In this document: in pieces, positions 1 through 7,971 of the stretch
Layout of the letters: each line of letters begins with the position of its first letter
Numbering within the stretch: position 1 is the first letter of the stretch
Assembly: GCA_913057135.1 (NCBI GenBank)
Contig: CAJXNM010000015.1
Span: forward strand, 1 to 62,077
Origin: an uncultured Halieaceae bacterium
Lineage (GTDB): Bacteria; Pseudomonadota; Gammaproteobacteria; Pseudomonadales; Halieaceae
Direction of reading: 5' to 3'
Length of the DNA: 62,077 nucleotides
Program-made: the position numbers and the translations under genes
The notes under the pieces: model-generated
The model's input: the letters and a program-made list of their open reading frames with translations, nothing else
Databases searched by the model: none
What the model was told of the DNA's origin: nothing

Positions 1-680
1 TTACGACTTGCCACTTTGCAGAGAGACGCCATGAGTTCACCCATTTCCCGCTGCCAGTCGTTCATAGACCAGCCCTGAGCTGCGCGCCGGGCGTTCTCGA
101 TAAGCCCATGAAACAGCGAGGGCGTGGTTAAACCGTGGGCCAACTCCTGCGGAGAGAGCATAGAGAAGTCGGCACCGCGGTCATCCACAGGCGCATCTAA
201 CGTTTCTGACCAGTCTGCGGGCGTGCCTTGCTTGGCCAAATAGCGCGCCGTTGCAATGGCCTCGCCACCGCAAACTATCACTGCTTGAGACTGACCCAGC
301 TCAATTCTTTGGCAGGCTTCGGCAACAAGCTGCTGCGGTGTATCACCGCCGCTGGCCCCCCAGATCAAATGATCTGCAGATAGCCCTAAGCGCCTGGCAA
401 TAGAGGCTGGCATATTATTGCTGCGCCCAAAAGGAGACGCGAAGACAGGCGCAGAGTCTTCGAAGGTGCGCACCGCCATGAGCGTGTCGATGGCAGCTAC
501 AAGCGCAGCCCCACACGCGCCGGGTACTGCATTATCAATAGCTGCGCACGCCGCTTTGGCGGTGATGTCTGCTGGCGATAACGCTTCAAAGCTTTGGGAG
601 TCTACTCGTTCGGTAAACTGTGCCGCTGAAATGATGACAGGCACGGAGTCATGCGAACGCGACGTCTTATTCGTTGCCAT
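1..680 (-). CDS. Thiolase-like acetyl-CoA acetyltransferase, N-terminal part (cut by window edge)
   Basis: The reverse-strand frame opens with ATG at 678-680 and runs without a stop to the left edge, giving about 226 residues of a longer protein. The first residues (PVIISAAQFTERV) and the later stretch ending in VIVCGGEA resemble the thiolase superfamily of acetyl-CoA acetyltransferases, which condense or cleave acyl-CoA thioesters. The expected nucleophilic region around residue 90 reads LIWGASGGDTPQQ, with no Cys visible there. This fits the thiolase-like subgroup often annotated as acetyl-CoA acetyltransferase rather than a classical biosynthetic thiolase. It is transcribed divergently from the ATP-grasp gene and shares a 243-bp intergenic region containing a perfect inverted repeat. 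The C-terminal half is outside the window, so the catalytic His/Cys pair cannot be checked. Confidence 0.7.
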   Translation of the reverse strand, partial: MATNKTSRSHDSVPVIISAAQFTERVDSQSFEALSPADITAKAACAAIDNAVPGACGAALVAAIDTLMAVRTFEDSAPVFASPFGRSNNMPASIARRLGLSADHLIWGASGGDTPQQLVAEACQRIELGQSQAVIVCGGEAIATARYLAKQGTPADWSETLDAPVDDRGADFSMLSPQELAHGLTTPSLFHGLIENARRAAQGWSMNDWQREMGELMASLCKVASR

Positions 681-845
681 GTAACGATGTCCCTGTAGCC
701 ACTGCTCAAATACAGCACAAGGCTGCTAGTTAGTAAGCGCAACAGGAGCCTACAACGCTCCTGCAAAGGGTCAAGATGTGCTGCCACCTATTTCTCCTAA
801 TGCTCCCGCAATCATCTGTCAGCGACTACTACATAACTTTTATTA

Positions 846-869
846 CAAATAAATCGTCAGATTTATTTG
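846..869. promoter_or_regulatory. Perfect 10-bp inverted repeat between divergent thiolase and ATP-grasp genes
   Basis: Arms 846-855 and 860-869 (CAAATAAATC / GATTTATTTG) are exact reverse complements around a 4-base spacer. The element is AT-rich, unlike its surroundings, and lies 54 bp upstream of the ATP-grasp start and 166 bp upstream of the thiolase start. It has the look of an operator for a dimeric regulator. It does not match the TGT-N12-ACA pattern seen elsewhere in the window. The regulator is unknown. Confidence 0.5.
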
Positions 870-923
870 ACGTTATGATCCATAACCCAGATCATCGGCG
901 TAACTACCAATTACCGGTGATTC

Positions 924-2327
924 ATGGCACCTACCGTCCTGCTGACACTAGGCCGCCTACCGAAGGCGCTCACTTTAGCCCGCTGCTTAAAAGCACAGGG
1001 CTGTAGGGTGGTCGTTGCCGAGCCTTTCAACTGGCATTTGTCGAAGCCCTCAAACGCCATTGATGCATGCTGGATCACCCCATCTCCCAATCTTAATCCT
1101 GCCATTTATCGAGATCGGTTGCGCAACATCGTTGAAGCAGAATCGATCGACGTTGTAATCCCTATCTCTGAAGAGAGCCAGTATGTGCTGGCCTTGAGTA
1201 CCGGTGACACGAACGAGCTTGGTGCCCCTGTGCTTGGCCCATCGGCAGAGCTATACAGCCAACTGCAAGACAAATGGTTATTTGTGCAACGCGCGAAACA
1301 GCGCCAGGTTTCTGTACCCTACTCTGCCCTCGCGGAACATAGCAGTGGTGCTGACTTTGACGGGCCAACTGTTAGCAAACCCCGGCGAGGTTGCTCGGGC
1401 CTTGGTGTCACCATTCACCAGCAGTGCCCGAACCCTGCTGGACTTCCTGAAGGCAGCTTACTGCAGCAATACGTGTCAGGTGCCAGTTGCTGCAGCCTAA
1501 GTCTTCTCGAGAACGGCGTGCCGATTGCTACCGCTTTGTATCGATCCAAAGTAAATACCGGCACAGTGGCCGTGTGCTTTGAATCCATTACAACACCCGA
1601 TGCGGTGAATGACTGGATAAGCGCCTTTTGTGCCGGGCTCGACCACACCGGGTTCATTGCTTTCGATTTCATCATTGATGCAGAGGGCGTGCCTTGGGGT
1701 ATCGAATGTAACCCTCGGCTTACCAGCGGCATCCACTTTTTTAATGAAGAGTTTCTGGCTAGGTGGGTGCTCGATACTGCCGCTGTATCGCAAACGTCGC
1801 TTGTCAAAGGCTATTCGAAGAGCTATCCGACGGGCTGCTCGAAGAGCTATCCGACACTGAGTTACAACGCTCCCTCACTCCATGAGGAGGCTTTAAAACC
1901 AACGGGCCGCCGATATCAGTGGGGTTACAGTACCCTTACCGAGGCATGGGCGTCCCTGTTCCAAGGCAAACCTAGAAAGGCCTTACAGCACCTGAATGAA
2001 CTGCGCAGCGCCCGAGATGTGGTGTGGAGCTGGCGAGACCCGCTGCCCTTTCTGCTCATGACACCCATGTCATGGCCCGTCTTATGGCCGGCCATCAGCG
2101 GCCGCATGTCGATGGCAGAAGCCAGCCAACGGGATATTGCGCCGCTTTTTAGTCAGCAGCCTTTAGTGAGCGAACACCATGGATTAAGCAATAACCATGG
2201 GTTACGCGATCATCAGTTGGTCAAAGGGAGCCACCCAGGTAGAGAAAGCCATTTAGCCAAAGAGAGCCATTTGGTCAACGAGAGCCCCAATGCTCACGAT
2301 GCACCCTGGGAACAACAGGCCACGTGA
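924..2327 (+). CDS. ATP-grasp domain protein (carbamoyl-phosphate-synthase-like ligase)
   Basis: This 467-residue protein resembles soluble ATP-grasp ligases. It has an N-terminal pre-ATP-grasp nucleotide-like fold (VLLTLGRLPKALTLARCLKAQ), a segment DVVIPISEESQYVLAL, and an ATP-grasp core with VSKPRRGCSGLGV. The metal-site region reads IAFDFIID...GIECNPRLTSGIHF, where the E-x-N-P-R motif ligates Mg-ATP. Such enzymes join a carboxylate to an amine or thiol through an acyl phosphate; the substrate cannot be read from the sequence. Two parts look recently expanded: a 24-bp tandem duplication (1815-1855) and a hydrophilic His/Ser/Glu-rich tail after about residue 415 with repeated ESHL-like units. 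The last 34 bp overlap the convergent P450 gene. Family is fairly sure, function unknown. Confidence 0.75.
   Translation: MAPTVLLTLGRLPKALTLARCLKAQGCRVVVAEPFNWHLSKPSNAIDACWITPSPNLNPAIYRDRLRNIVEAESIDVVIPISEESQYVLALSTGDTNELGAPVLGPSAELYSQLQDKWLFVQRAKQRQVSVPYSALAEHSSGADFDGPTVSKPRRGCSGLGVTIHQQCPNPAGLPEGSLLQQYVSGASCCSLSLLENGVPIATALYRSKVNTGTVAVCFESITTPDAVNDWISAFCAGLDHTGFIAFDFIIDAEGVPWGIECNPRLTSGIHFFNEEFLARWVLDTAAVSQTSLVKGYSKSYPTGCSKSYPTLSYNAPSLHEEALKPTGRRYQWGYSTLTEAWASLFQGKPRKALQHLNELRSARDVVWSWRDPLPFLLMTPMSWPVLWPAISGRMSMAEASQRDIAPLFSQQPLVSEHHGLSNNHGLRDHQLVKGSHPGRESHLAKESHLVNESPNAHDAPWEQQAT
1815..1855 (+). repeat. Tandem duplication (24-bp unit) inside the ATP-grasp gene
   Basis: A 17-bp sequence (TCGAAGAGCTATCCGAC) occurs at 1815-1831 and again at 1839-1855, a 24-bp period that keeps the reading frame and adds eight residues (SKSYPT twice). 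The copies are identical, which suggests a recent slippage or duplication event just after the ATP-grasp catalytic core. Confidence 0.8.
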
Positions 2328-3703
2328 AGCTGAATCTGCTGTGCCGGGCGAGTAGTGAGACGCGCCGCGGGGCGCACAGGCCCGGTATCGGCCCGTTTAA
2401 AATCGAAGGCGCGTACCAGGCTGGCAATGATCAGGATGGCCTCGGTCTGTGCGAAGCCCGCCCCAACGCAAACATGGGGACCACCCCCAAACGGAATATA
2501 AGCCCCGGGGTGCAACGCCGCCTCGTTAGCGGCAAGAAAGCGCTCGGGCTGAAAAGTGTGAGGCGACTGCCAGTAATCGCTGTGCCGATGAAGGGTCCAC
2601 GGGGAGATCATCACCAACGCGCCGCGCTTCAGTTTACGAGGGCCTATAGTGGTAGCCTCAAGAGCCACTCGGGGCATGAACGTGATGGGCGGATACAAAC
2701 GCAGGGTCTCGCGGAAAAAGGCTTTTACCAGGGGCAGTTTGCGGGTGTGCTCAAAGCCAATAGTGTCTTGACCAACTACCGCATCCACCTCGTCGCGCAA
2801 ACGAGCTGCCCACTGGGGCTGCTCGGCAAGCAAGTAAAAGACCCAGGTCAGTACACTGGCCGATGTCTCGTGGCCAGCCAGGAAGAACACCCCCAACTGG
2901 TCAATAAGCTCGTCGCGGGTGAAAGGCTCGCCGCTCGCGTCATCCCGTGCGGCAATGACCGCACTGGCGATGTCGTTGAACTGGGCATCGGGGGCCAGAT
3001 GGCTATCAACCAGCGTCCCCAAGTGGCCTCGAATACGTTCGCAGGCGGCCAGTACCGAGGCCGGCTGCTCTACCTCCGCCCATGCACGCTGAAAAATAAG
3101 CCGGAATATATCTACTTGGGCCACCGAGCGCTCGAACTCGGTGAAGTCCTCGAATACGTCATGGGCGACACCGCTATCGAGGGATGTGGAAAACGTGGTT
3201 CGGCAAATAATGTCGGCGGTCAAGTGACTCATGGCCAAGTCAATAGAGAAGCTCTGACCTGTTTCGGCATGGCTGCGCAGAGTGGCTATGTGATCCGCAA
3301 CCGCCGCCTGCATAGCGGGAAACGCCAGACCAATGCGCAGTTGGCTAAACGCCGGATCAATCATGGCTCGCTGACGGCGCCAGCGCTCCCCGTCGGTTAC
3401 AAAGATCGAACTGCCAATAAGCGGCTCAAGGGCATTGACCATCAGGTCACTTTTGGGAAATACCCCGTCGGCATCTCGCAGAATTTGCTGCACCAAGATC
3501 GGATCATTAAACAGCACCGTCGAGCGCCGGGAGTAACCCAAATTACCGACCGCAAATTGGTAGGCCTCGGCGGGCAACAGCTCCAACAGATTGCCATCAC
3601 CGTGGCGCAATACCCGCAGCAACGAGGGCAAGGCGCCCATGGGCCTGGGGTGCGGCGGTGTGTACAAGGGGGGAACGGCAGGGCTTGGGGTCATGACCAA
3701 CAT
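2294..3703 (-). CDS. Cytochrome P450
   Basis: A 469-residue soluble P450 monooxygenase. Family landmarks in order: WRRQRAMIDPAFS (helix C region, W-R-x-x-R), the I-helix oxygen-activation motif FLAGHETSAS near residue 270, the K-helix E-x-x-R as ETLRLYPP, and the haem loop FGGGPHVCVGAGFAQTEA near residue 420 with the thiolate Cys. It has no membrane anchor, so redox partners must come from elsewhere; none is adjacent. The substrate is unknown. Its position beside crtD and at the edge of the carotenoid genes suggests oxidation of a carotenoid or other isoprenoid, but this is inference from neighbourhood only. It is convergent with the ATP-grasp gene (34-bp 3-prime overlap) and divergent from the membrane-protein gene at 3774. 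Confidence 0.9.
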   Translation of the reverse strand: MLVMTPSPAVPPLYTPPHPRPMGALPSLLRVLRHGDGNLLELLPAEAYQFAVGNLGYSRRSTVLFNDPILVQQILRDADGVFPKSDLMVNALEPLIGSSIFVTDGERWRRQRAMIDPAFSQLRIGLAFPAMQAAVADHIATLRSHAETGQSFSIDLAMSHLTADIICRTTFSTSLDSGVAHDVFEDFTEFERSVAQVDIFRLIFQRAWAEVEQPASVLAACERIRGHLGTLVDSHLAPDAQFNDIASAVIAARDDASGEPFTRDELIDQLGVFFLAGHETSASVLTWVFYLLAEQPQWAARLRDEVDAVVGQDTIGFEHTRKLPLVKAFFRETLRLYPPITFMPRVALEATTIGPRKLKRGALVMISPWTLHRHSDYWQSPHTFQPERFLAANEAALHPGAYIPFGGGPHVCVGAGFAQTEAILIIASLVRAFDFKRADTGPVRPAARLTTRPAQQIQLHVACCSQGAS

Positions 3704-3773
3704 CTCTCGCTAGCAGCGGTTGCAAAGCACAAGCCAGCGCTGGCCCGTTGCAGCAGTATGAGCAGGAGGACGC

Positions 3774-4565
3774 ATGCTGTCGACCTTGACACTTTTTAAA
3801 GTCTTAGTGGCATTACACATTTGCAGCGGCAGTGTTGGCCTGGTGAGCTTTTGGATACCCATTGCAGGCAAGAAAGGGGCAGTGGCGCACCGCCGATTTG
3901 GCACTCTGTTTATTAACACTATGCTAGTAACGGGTATTGTGGCAGTGGCTATTGCGCTCACCACCCTTAGCGACCCCATAGGCACTCATCCCCACTTGGT
4001 AGACCATGAGCTCTTTAACGACAGGCGTTTAATTGGGGGCATCTTTGGCTGGATGATGCTGTACTTGGCAACGCTTACCGTGAATTTGGCGTGGCAAGGC
4101 AAGCTCTGCATTCAGAATCGCAATGATCATTTTAAAAACCGCGCTTGGCACAACTTGCTGCTGCAGCTTTTACTCACCATCGCAGCCGCCAACTGTGTAT
4201 GGCAGGGTTGGCGGCTGAACCAACCCATGATGATGGGTATTGCCATGGTGGGTTTTGCCACTGTGGCCACCAATCTGTGGTTTATCTACAAACCCAGACC
4301 CACAGCTCTCGATCGGGTTAAAGAGCATATCAAGAGCTTGGTGGGCGCAGGTATTTCGGTTTACACCGCGTTTTTTGCCTTTGGCGCGGTACGGCTTATG
4401 CCTGAGCTTGCGTTAACGCCTGGGCTTTGGGCTGTGCCCCTAGTGACTGGTCTTGGGCTAATTATTTGGCATCAGCGGGTAGTGACGTTACAAACGAGGG
4501 CTCGCAGTGGGCGAGCAAGTGCTGGTCATCCAGTAGTACAAAGTCGGCAGCAACGCACTGCATGA
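3774..4565 (+). CDS. Polytopic membrane protein, DUF2306-like
   Basis: The 263-residue product has about seven hydrophobic segments. It starts with LFKVLVALHICSGSVGLVSFWIP, then a basic loop KKGAVAHRRFG, and ends in a polar basic tail. The pattern of an early His helix followed by G-x-x-H-R-x-x-G is typical of DUF2306-type membrane proteins of unknown role. It starts 70 bp from the divergent P450 and its TGA overlaps the ATG proposed for crtD (ATGA at 4562-4565), so the two are probably translationally coupled. No enzymatic motif is visible. Confidence 0.65.
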   Translation: MLSTLTLFKVLVALHICSGSVGLVSFWIPIAGKKGAVAHRRFGTLFINTMLVTGIVAVAIALTTLSDPIGTHPHLVDHELFNDRRLIGGIFGWMMLYLATLTVNLAWQGKLCIQNRNDHFKNRAWHNLLLQLLLTIAAANCVWQGWRLNQPMMMGIAMVGFATVATNLWFIYKPRPTALDRVKEHIKSLVGAGISVYTAFFAFGAVRLMPELALTPGLWAVPLVTGLGLIIWHQRVVTLQTRARSGRASAGHPVVQSRQQRTA

Positions 4566-6289
4566 GTGTTTCTGATACGGGCAACTCGGGTGAGAGTCCC
4601 GGCGTCACAGGCCAAGACTTGGATCAGACCGGTCGTGGTCTGAATCCCACGCATCAGGACTCGAGTATCAGTAATCATTGCTCGAATGCCAAGGATCAGG
4701 GCTCAGGTGCCATCGACCGCAGCGTGGGTCACAGTAAAGACCATCAAACAAACCTCAAAAAACCCGGCCAAAAAAACACAGTGGTTATTGGCGCCGGAGC
4801 TGGTGGTTTAGCTGCGGCTATTGAACTGGCACTTGCAGGATTTTCTGTCACCGTATTAGAGGCACACGAACAACCCGGTGGCAAAATGCGCCAATTAGCG
4901 GTGCCCGGCGCCAGTGCCACCGACACTACTACCCAAGGCATCGACGCAGGCCCAACGGTATTCACCATGGACTGGGTATTTCGCAATCTATTCGAGCGGG
5001 CTGGCCAATGCTTCGAAGAGCAGCTACCCGCCGAGTGCGCCAATGTGCTCGCGCGCCACGGCTGGACCGATGGCAGCCGGTTAGATTTGCATGCAAGCAT
5101 TGAAGCCAGCGCAGAGGCTATTGAGACCTTTTCCGACCGCAAGAATGCCGACGGATTCATGGCGTTTTGTGACCGCTCGGCAGCCATCTACAGAACACTG
5201 CGCGACACGTTCATGGCCGCACAGCAACCGAACCCCTTAAGTTTGAGTTGGCGCGTCGGACTCCACCGCCTACCCGCGCTTTGGCAAACCGCGCCCCATC
5301 GCTCTTTGTGGGGCGCGCTGGGCGATCACTTTACCGACCCTAGGCTTCAGCAACTCTTTGGTCGCTACGCAACGTACGTAGGGTCATCGCCACTGCAATG
5401 CCCTGCAACCCTCATGCTGATTGCCCATGTGGAGCAAAGTGGTGTGTGGTTATTACCCGGTGGTATGCGCTCCCTGGCCGATGCGCTGTGCCGCGTGGGT
5501 CGCAATGTAGGCGTCGACTTTCATTTCTCGACACCTGCCACTGCCATTAACACCGATGCTGCAGGTCGTGTCTGCGGGGTGCACTCGGCCGATAACTACT
5601 GGGCAGCCGATGCGGTGGTCTTTGCCGGCGACCACGCCGCACTGGCTCAGGGTGTCCTCGGAGAAGACGTGAAGCGGGCAGTACCGCCCGTCAAGCCCAA
5701 GCAACGGGGTTTATCGGCGCTGACCTGGTGTCTGAGCGGACAAATGAGCAAGTTCCCTCTGCACTACCACACGGTGTTTTTCGACAAGCACTACCCACAA
5801 GAATTTGATGCGGTATTCAATCAGCGGCAAGTACCCGTAAAGCCGACCGTGTATTTGTGTGCCCAAGATCGAGTGGGTGGCAATGGCGACACCGAATTAA
5901 CCGGCGATGAGCGCTTCTTGATGCTCATTAATGCGCCGGCCGATGGCGACACCGCCACCTGGCATGGCGATCAAATTGATGACGTGCGCCATCGAGCATT
6001 GGCTGTGATGACGGAATGCGGCGCCGAGCTCAGCTTTGATGACGCGCACTGCATGGCCACCTCCCCCTCTGACTTTCATCGGCTGTTTCCCGCCAGCGGC
6101 GGCTCTCTGTATGGGCGTGCATCCCACGGCATGATGGCCAGCTTCCAGCGCCCGGGGGCGCGCAGCAAAGTTCGTGGGCTGTATTTGGCGGGGGGAACAG
6201 TGCATCCGGGGCCCGGGGTACCCATGGCGACGCTGTCGGGGCAGCTGGCGGCTTGGGCGGTGGTGGAGGATGTGAAAACGAAAGGCTGA
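4562..6289 (+). CDS. crtD: CrtD, 1-hydroxy-carotenoid 3,4-desaturase (methoxyneurosporene dehydrogenase)
   Basis: An FAD-dependent carotenoid desaturase of the CrtI/CrtD family that introduces the 3,4 double bond after CrtC hydration in the spirilloxanthin route. The dinucleotide-binding motif is VVIGAGAGGLAAAIELALAG followed by E-x-x-x-x-P-G-G-K-M, and the C-terminal FAD signature is LYLAGGTVHPGPGVPMATLSG. The start is placed at 4562 because it overlaps the upstream stop. This leaves an unusual 73-residue polar, low-complexity extension before the FAD fold. A GTG at 4781 directly in front of the Rossmann motif would remove it but lacks a ribosome-binding sequence. It lies apart from the other crt genes, separated by the accessory insert and bchIDO. 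The identity is well supported by the CrtD-like carboxy terminus and the presence of a separate crtI. Confidence 0.9.
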   Translation: MSVSDTGNSGESPGVTGQDLDQTGRGLNPTHQDSSISNHCSNAKDQGSGAIDRSVGHSKDHQTNLKKPGQKNTVVIGAGAGGLAAAIELALAGFSVTVLEAHEQPGGKMRQLAVPGASATDTTTQGIDAGPTVFTMDWVFRNLFERAGQCFEEQLPAECANVLARHGWTDGSRLDLHASIEASAEAIETFSDRKNADGFMAFCDRSAAIYRTLRDTFMAAQQPNPLSLSWRVGLHRLPALWQTAPHRSLWGALGDHFTDPRLQQLFGRYATYVGSSPLQCPATLMLIAHVEQSGVWLLPGGMRSLADALCRVGRNVGVDFHFSTPATAINTDAAGRVCGVHSADNYWAADAVVFAGDHAALAQGVLGEDVKRAVPPVKPKQRGLSALTWCLSGQMSKFPLHYHTVFFDKHYPQEFDAVFNQRQVPVKPTVYLCAQDRVGGNGDTELTGDERFLMLINAPADGDTATWHGDQIDDVRHRALAVMTECGAELSFDDAHCMATSPSDFHRLFPASGGSLYGRASHGMMASFQRPGARSKVRGLYLAGGTVHPGPGVPMATLSGQLAAWAVVEDVKTKG

Positions 6290-6404
6290 TGTCTAAGGTA
6301 ACCGTTTAATACAGTCGAGCAAAACTACTTGATCTCAGATCAACACAATGCTGCGCGCGGCCATTTATGCTTTCAACCTAAACAGACCATTGATAACCCC
6401 CAAA

Positions 6405-6433
6405 AAAGGACCTAAAGTACCCGAAAAGGGTCC
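6405..6433 (+). promoter_or_regulatory. Phased repeats upstream of the MNT/HEPN pair, likely autoregulatory operator
   Basis: Three related units follow each other at about 9-10 bp steps: AAAGGACC (6405-6412), AAAGTACC (6414-6421) and AAAAGGGTCC (6424-6433). The first and third also form an inverted GGACC/GGTCC pair. They lie immediately upstream of the preferred start of the HTH-containing nucleotidyltransferase (6450), where an autorepressor operator would be expected. If translation instead begins at 6348 this stretch would be coding, and it would give a basic low-complexity leader. Confidence 0.45.
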
Positions 6434-6449
6434 TTCTTTGGCGTATCTA

Positions 6450-7076
6450 ATGAACAACTATCCGTCTGCCATAGGTGATGTGCTATTCACTAAAACTCAA
6501 CAGCGCGTATTGGCACTTTTGTATTCAAGACCAGAGCGCAGTTTCTATCTTAATGAGATAGTTCGCCTAGCAGATATGGGTAAGGGCACCATTGGGCGGG
6601 AACTACAGAAGCTTGCTTCCGTGGATTTGATCACCGTCAACAAGCAAGGTAATCAGACTCACTATCAAGCCAATTCGAACAACCCCGTTTTCAATGAACT
6701 GAAAGGGCTCGTCGACAAAACTTTTGGTGTTGTAGGGGTGCTTACCACTGCTATAGAACCACTGTTACCTGATATCGAATTCGCCTTTGTGTACGGTTCA
6801 ATAGCTCAAGGAACAGAGAACGCGGAAAGCGATATTGACCTGATGATGGTCGCAGATCGCATGAGCTACAGCGATTTAATGAGCCGGCTTTTGGAAGCTG
6901 AACAGAGGTTAAACCGAAAAATAAATCCAACGATTTACTCGACAAAGGAATTTAACGACAGAATCGTCAATCAGCAGAGTTTCGTAGCCAGGGTTCTGGA
7001 GAAAAACATTCTGTGGCTGCATGGTAAGTCAAGCTTTGAACTTAAGCGCTACAACGGTCACGCAGAAGCGAGCTAA
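6450..7076 (+). CDS. MNT-type nucleotidyltransferase with N-terminal winged HTH (antitoxin of a HEPN/MNT module)
   Basis: The protein combines an N-terminal ArsR-like winged-helix domain (TKTQQRVLALLYSRPERSFYLNEI) with a minimal nucleotidyltransferase domain. The catalytic signature is FAFVYGSIAQGTENAESDIDLMMV, i.e. G-S-x(n)-D-x-D. In HEPN/MNT modules the nucleotidyltransferase neutralises the HEPN RNase by AMPylation or complex formation, and the HTH would give autoregulation. I prefer ATG 6450 (208 residues) over the longer frame from 6348, because the extra 34 residues are translated from repeats that look like an operator. The HEPN gene follows 2 bp downstream. Base composition is visibly more AT-rich than the flanking bch/crt genes, consistent with an acquired module. 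Confidence 0.75.
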   Translation: MNNYPSAIGDVLFTKTQQRVLALLYSRPERSFYLNEIVRLADMGKGTIGRELQKLASVDLITVNKQGNQTHYQANSNNPVFNELKGLVDKTFGVVGVLTTAIEPLLPDIEFAFVYGSIAQGTENAESDIDLMMVADRMSYSDLMSRLLEAEQRLNRKINPTIYSTKEFNDRIVNQQSFVARVLEKNILWLHGKSSFELKRYNGHAEAS

Positions 7077-7078
7077 CC

Positions 7079-7489
7079 ATGGACGCCTTGGACAACCTAG
7101 TAAGAATCAACCAATTGAAAGCGGAGCCACCAGATCCAGCAGAATTTCAGGGAATGTTAAGAGCGGCCTCATTGAAATTGCAGGATGCGCAACTAAGCGG
7201 CCTCTCGAAAGATAGCCAGTTCACCCTGGCCTACGGCGCTGCTCATGCGTTAGCTTTAGCAGCTCTACGTTGGCACGGTTATCGCTCAGATAAACGCTAC
7301 ATTGTGTTCCAGTGCCTACAGCACACCCTAAATTTACCTGCAGAGGAGTGGCGTGTATTCGATTTGTGCCACAACCGCAGAAACTTGGCAGAATACGAAG
7401 GGCATCTTGAAATCGAAGACAGCCTGTTAAAAGATTTACTGCGGTTGACCAATAAGCTAGTTGAAAAAGTTAATTCATTGAACAAATAA
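7079..7489 (+). CDS. HEPN-domain protein, putative RNase toxin partner of the MNT protein
   Basis: The 136-residue protein is alpha-helical throughout, with a central segment AYGAAHALALAALRWHGYRS and a later CHNRRNLAEYEG. This resembles the HEPN/nucleotidyltransferase-substrate-binding family, in which a helix-borne R-x(4-6)-H motif forms an RNase centre. The canonical His is not evident here: the R-N stretch is followed by Y-E-G. Its RNase activity is therefore uncertain and it may be of the R-x4-Y variant class. It starts 2 bp after the MNT stop, as expected for a co-translated pair. Assignment to HEPN rests on motif shape and on the partner gene. Confidence 0.65.
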   Translation: MDALDNLVRINQLKAEPPDPAEFQGMLRAASLKLQDAQLSGLSKDSQFTLAYGAAHALALAALRWHGYRSDKRYIVFQCLQHTLNLPAEEWRVFDLCHNRRNLAEYEGHLEIEDSLLKDLLRLTNKLVEKVNSLNK

Positions 7490-7626
7490 AGCGCTCGCAA
7501 CAGCTCAACTCCGGGGCTAACCTCTGCCCTGTTGGCCAAGGGACAAGTACGAACTTCACGCAACCTTTTTTATCGCTGCAGTGAAGCAAGACTTAGTACC
7601 ATACTCGAATAAGTAAGGAGTATTTC

Positions 7627-7875
7627 ATGCCGCACCCAACAAAAGTCGAAACCTGCGTCACCATATCGGAATTTAAAAAGAACCCCAGTGCCACTGTTGC
7701 GCGAGGCGACGGCTTTCCTGTCGCTGTACTGAATCGAAATAAGCCCGATTTCTACTGTATTCCCGCCGCCGCGTGGGAAAAGATATTGGAGCTAATTGAA
7801 GACGTAGAGTTAAATATCACTGCGGATTCTCGGCAAAACCAGGCAGTGATCGGGCTGGAGTTAGATGACCTATGA
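7627..7875 (+). CDS. Orphan Phd/YefM-type antitoxin
   Basis: The 82-residue product shows the Phd/YefM N-terminal DNA-binding pattern ISEFKKNPSATVARGDGFPVAVLNRNKPDFYCIPAAAWE, in which promoter-binding and dimerisation occur, followed by a short acidic toxin-binding tail. A good ribosome-binding sequence (AAGGAG) precedes ATG 7627. Its stop overlaps a reading frame starting at 7865 that begins like a RelE-type toxin but is cut short, so this antitoxin probably no longer has an intact partner here. Confidence 0.8.
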   Translation: MPHPTKVETCVTISEFKKNPSATVARGDGFPVAVLNRNKPDFYCIPAAAWEKILELIEDVELNITADSRQNQAVIGLELDDL

Positions 7876-7971
7876 GCGAGCGTTTGGAGAGCCCGTAACA
7901 GCCACGACCCAAACCAGTGCAGGGGCGACGACCGTCCTAGGCACCACGATGCCGCAGTTACATAACAGTAC
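7865..7971 (+). pseudogene. Remnant of a RelE-like toxin start downstream of the Phd antitoxin
   Basis: A frame overlapping the antitoxin stop opens MTYERAFGEP, which resembles the usual beginning of RelE-family toxins (M-T-Y-x-x-x-F). It then loses all similarity and turns into a Thr/Ala-rich sequence that runs antisense into the LysE gene. The simplest reading is a toxin gene truncated when the DNA next to lysE was joined. The match covers only the first seven or so residues, so confidence is low. Confidence 0.35.

Noticed and set aside
2324-3799. A 491-codon open frame on the plus strand opposite the P450 gene
   Set aside because: It is the antisense shadow of a GC-rich gene with clear P450 motifs; its translation has no recognisable domain and biased, repetitive composition.
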